Shown: positions 6,158-6,172 of the stretch, in pieces
How positions within the stretch are numbered: the stretch's first letter is position 1
Layout: every line of letters starts with the position of its first letter
Source: Pseudomonadota bacterium
GTDB lineage: Bacteria; Pseudomonadota; Alphaproteobacteria; Rhizobiales; Devosiaceae
NCBI GenBank assembly: GCA_023436745.1
Contig: JAEZHZ010000281.1
Span: 1-6,172, forward strand
Length of the DNA: 6,172 nucleotides
Direction of reading: 5' to 3'
The notes under the pieces: model-generated
Databases searched by the model: none
Told to the model about the DNA's origin: nothing
The model's input: the letters and a program-made list of their open reading frames with translations, nothing else
Position numbers and translations under genes: made by a program

Positions 6158-6172
6158 ATGGCTAAGCGCGTC
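6158..6172 (+). CDS. Start of an unidentified gene (five codons)
   Basis: ATG at 6158 opens a frame reading MAKRV up to the window edge. A good purine-rich site, AAGGCGGAA (6146-6154), lies just upstream at normal spacing, which makes this a likely true start. Five residues cannot identify a protein. In many alphaproteobacteria the gene after topA encodes ribonuclease R (rnr), so that is one guess from gene order only; the residues neither support nor exclude it. The 148-base gap from topA holds the hairpin described at 6018-6043 and a poor promoter-like TTGCCT...TGTAAC pair near 6087-6113, and I see nothing else in it. Confidence 0.45.

Overview
The window is GC-rich DNA (roughly 60-65 % G+C by eye, not counted). 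It carries a housekeeping cluster in the order pyrC (end only) - plsY - dprA - [aldo/keto reductase on the other strand] - topA - start of a further gene. The pyrC-plsY-dprA-topA order, the TopA protein sequence (single Cys4 zinc site, glycine/aromatic C-terminal repeats, Lys/Ala-rich tail) and the codon use all suggest an alphaproteobacterial chromosome. That assignment rests on family knowledge and has not been tested by a search.

Layout: positions 1-171 hold the last 56 codons of a PyrC-type dihydroorotase (pyrimidine synthesis). A 157-base gap with one modest hairpin leads to plsY (329-922), a membrane acyltransferase that makes lysophosphatidate. Its stop codon overlaps by one base the start of dprA (922-2049), the RecA/SsbB-partner protein that handles incoming single-stranded DNA. 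A compact intergenic stretch with two adjacent GC hairpins (2082-2118) separates dprA from a converging aldo/keto reductase gene (3146-2121, minus strand). A 241-base divergent spacer follows. It holds the reductase's strong ribosome binding site, three small inverted repeats and a candidate sigma-70 promoter with a perfect TTGACA box, and leads into topA (3388-6009), DNA topoisomerase I. After topA there is a hairpin and a 148-base gap. Five codons of another reading frame then begin at 6158, too few to identify.

The genes do not form one pathway: they cover pyrimidine synthesis, phospholipid synthesis, DNA processing and DNA supercoiling. plsY and dprA look co-translated, while the reductase and topA look like separate, divergent transcription units. 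All complete genes appear intact. I see no transposase, integrase, CRISPR array, tRNA, rRNA or phage gene, and no convincing new biological system. The most notable points are the inverted reductase inserted in a usually co-directional cluster, the structured topA upstream region, and the TopA C-terminal architecture.
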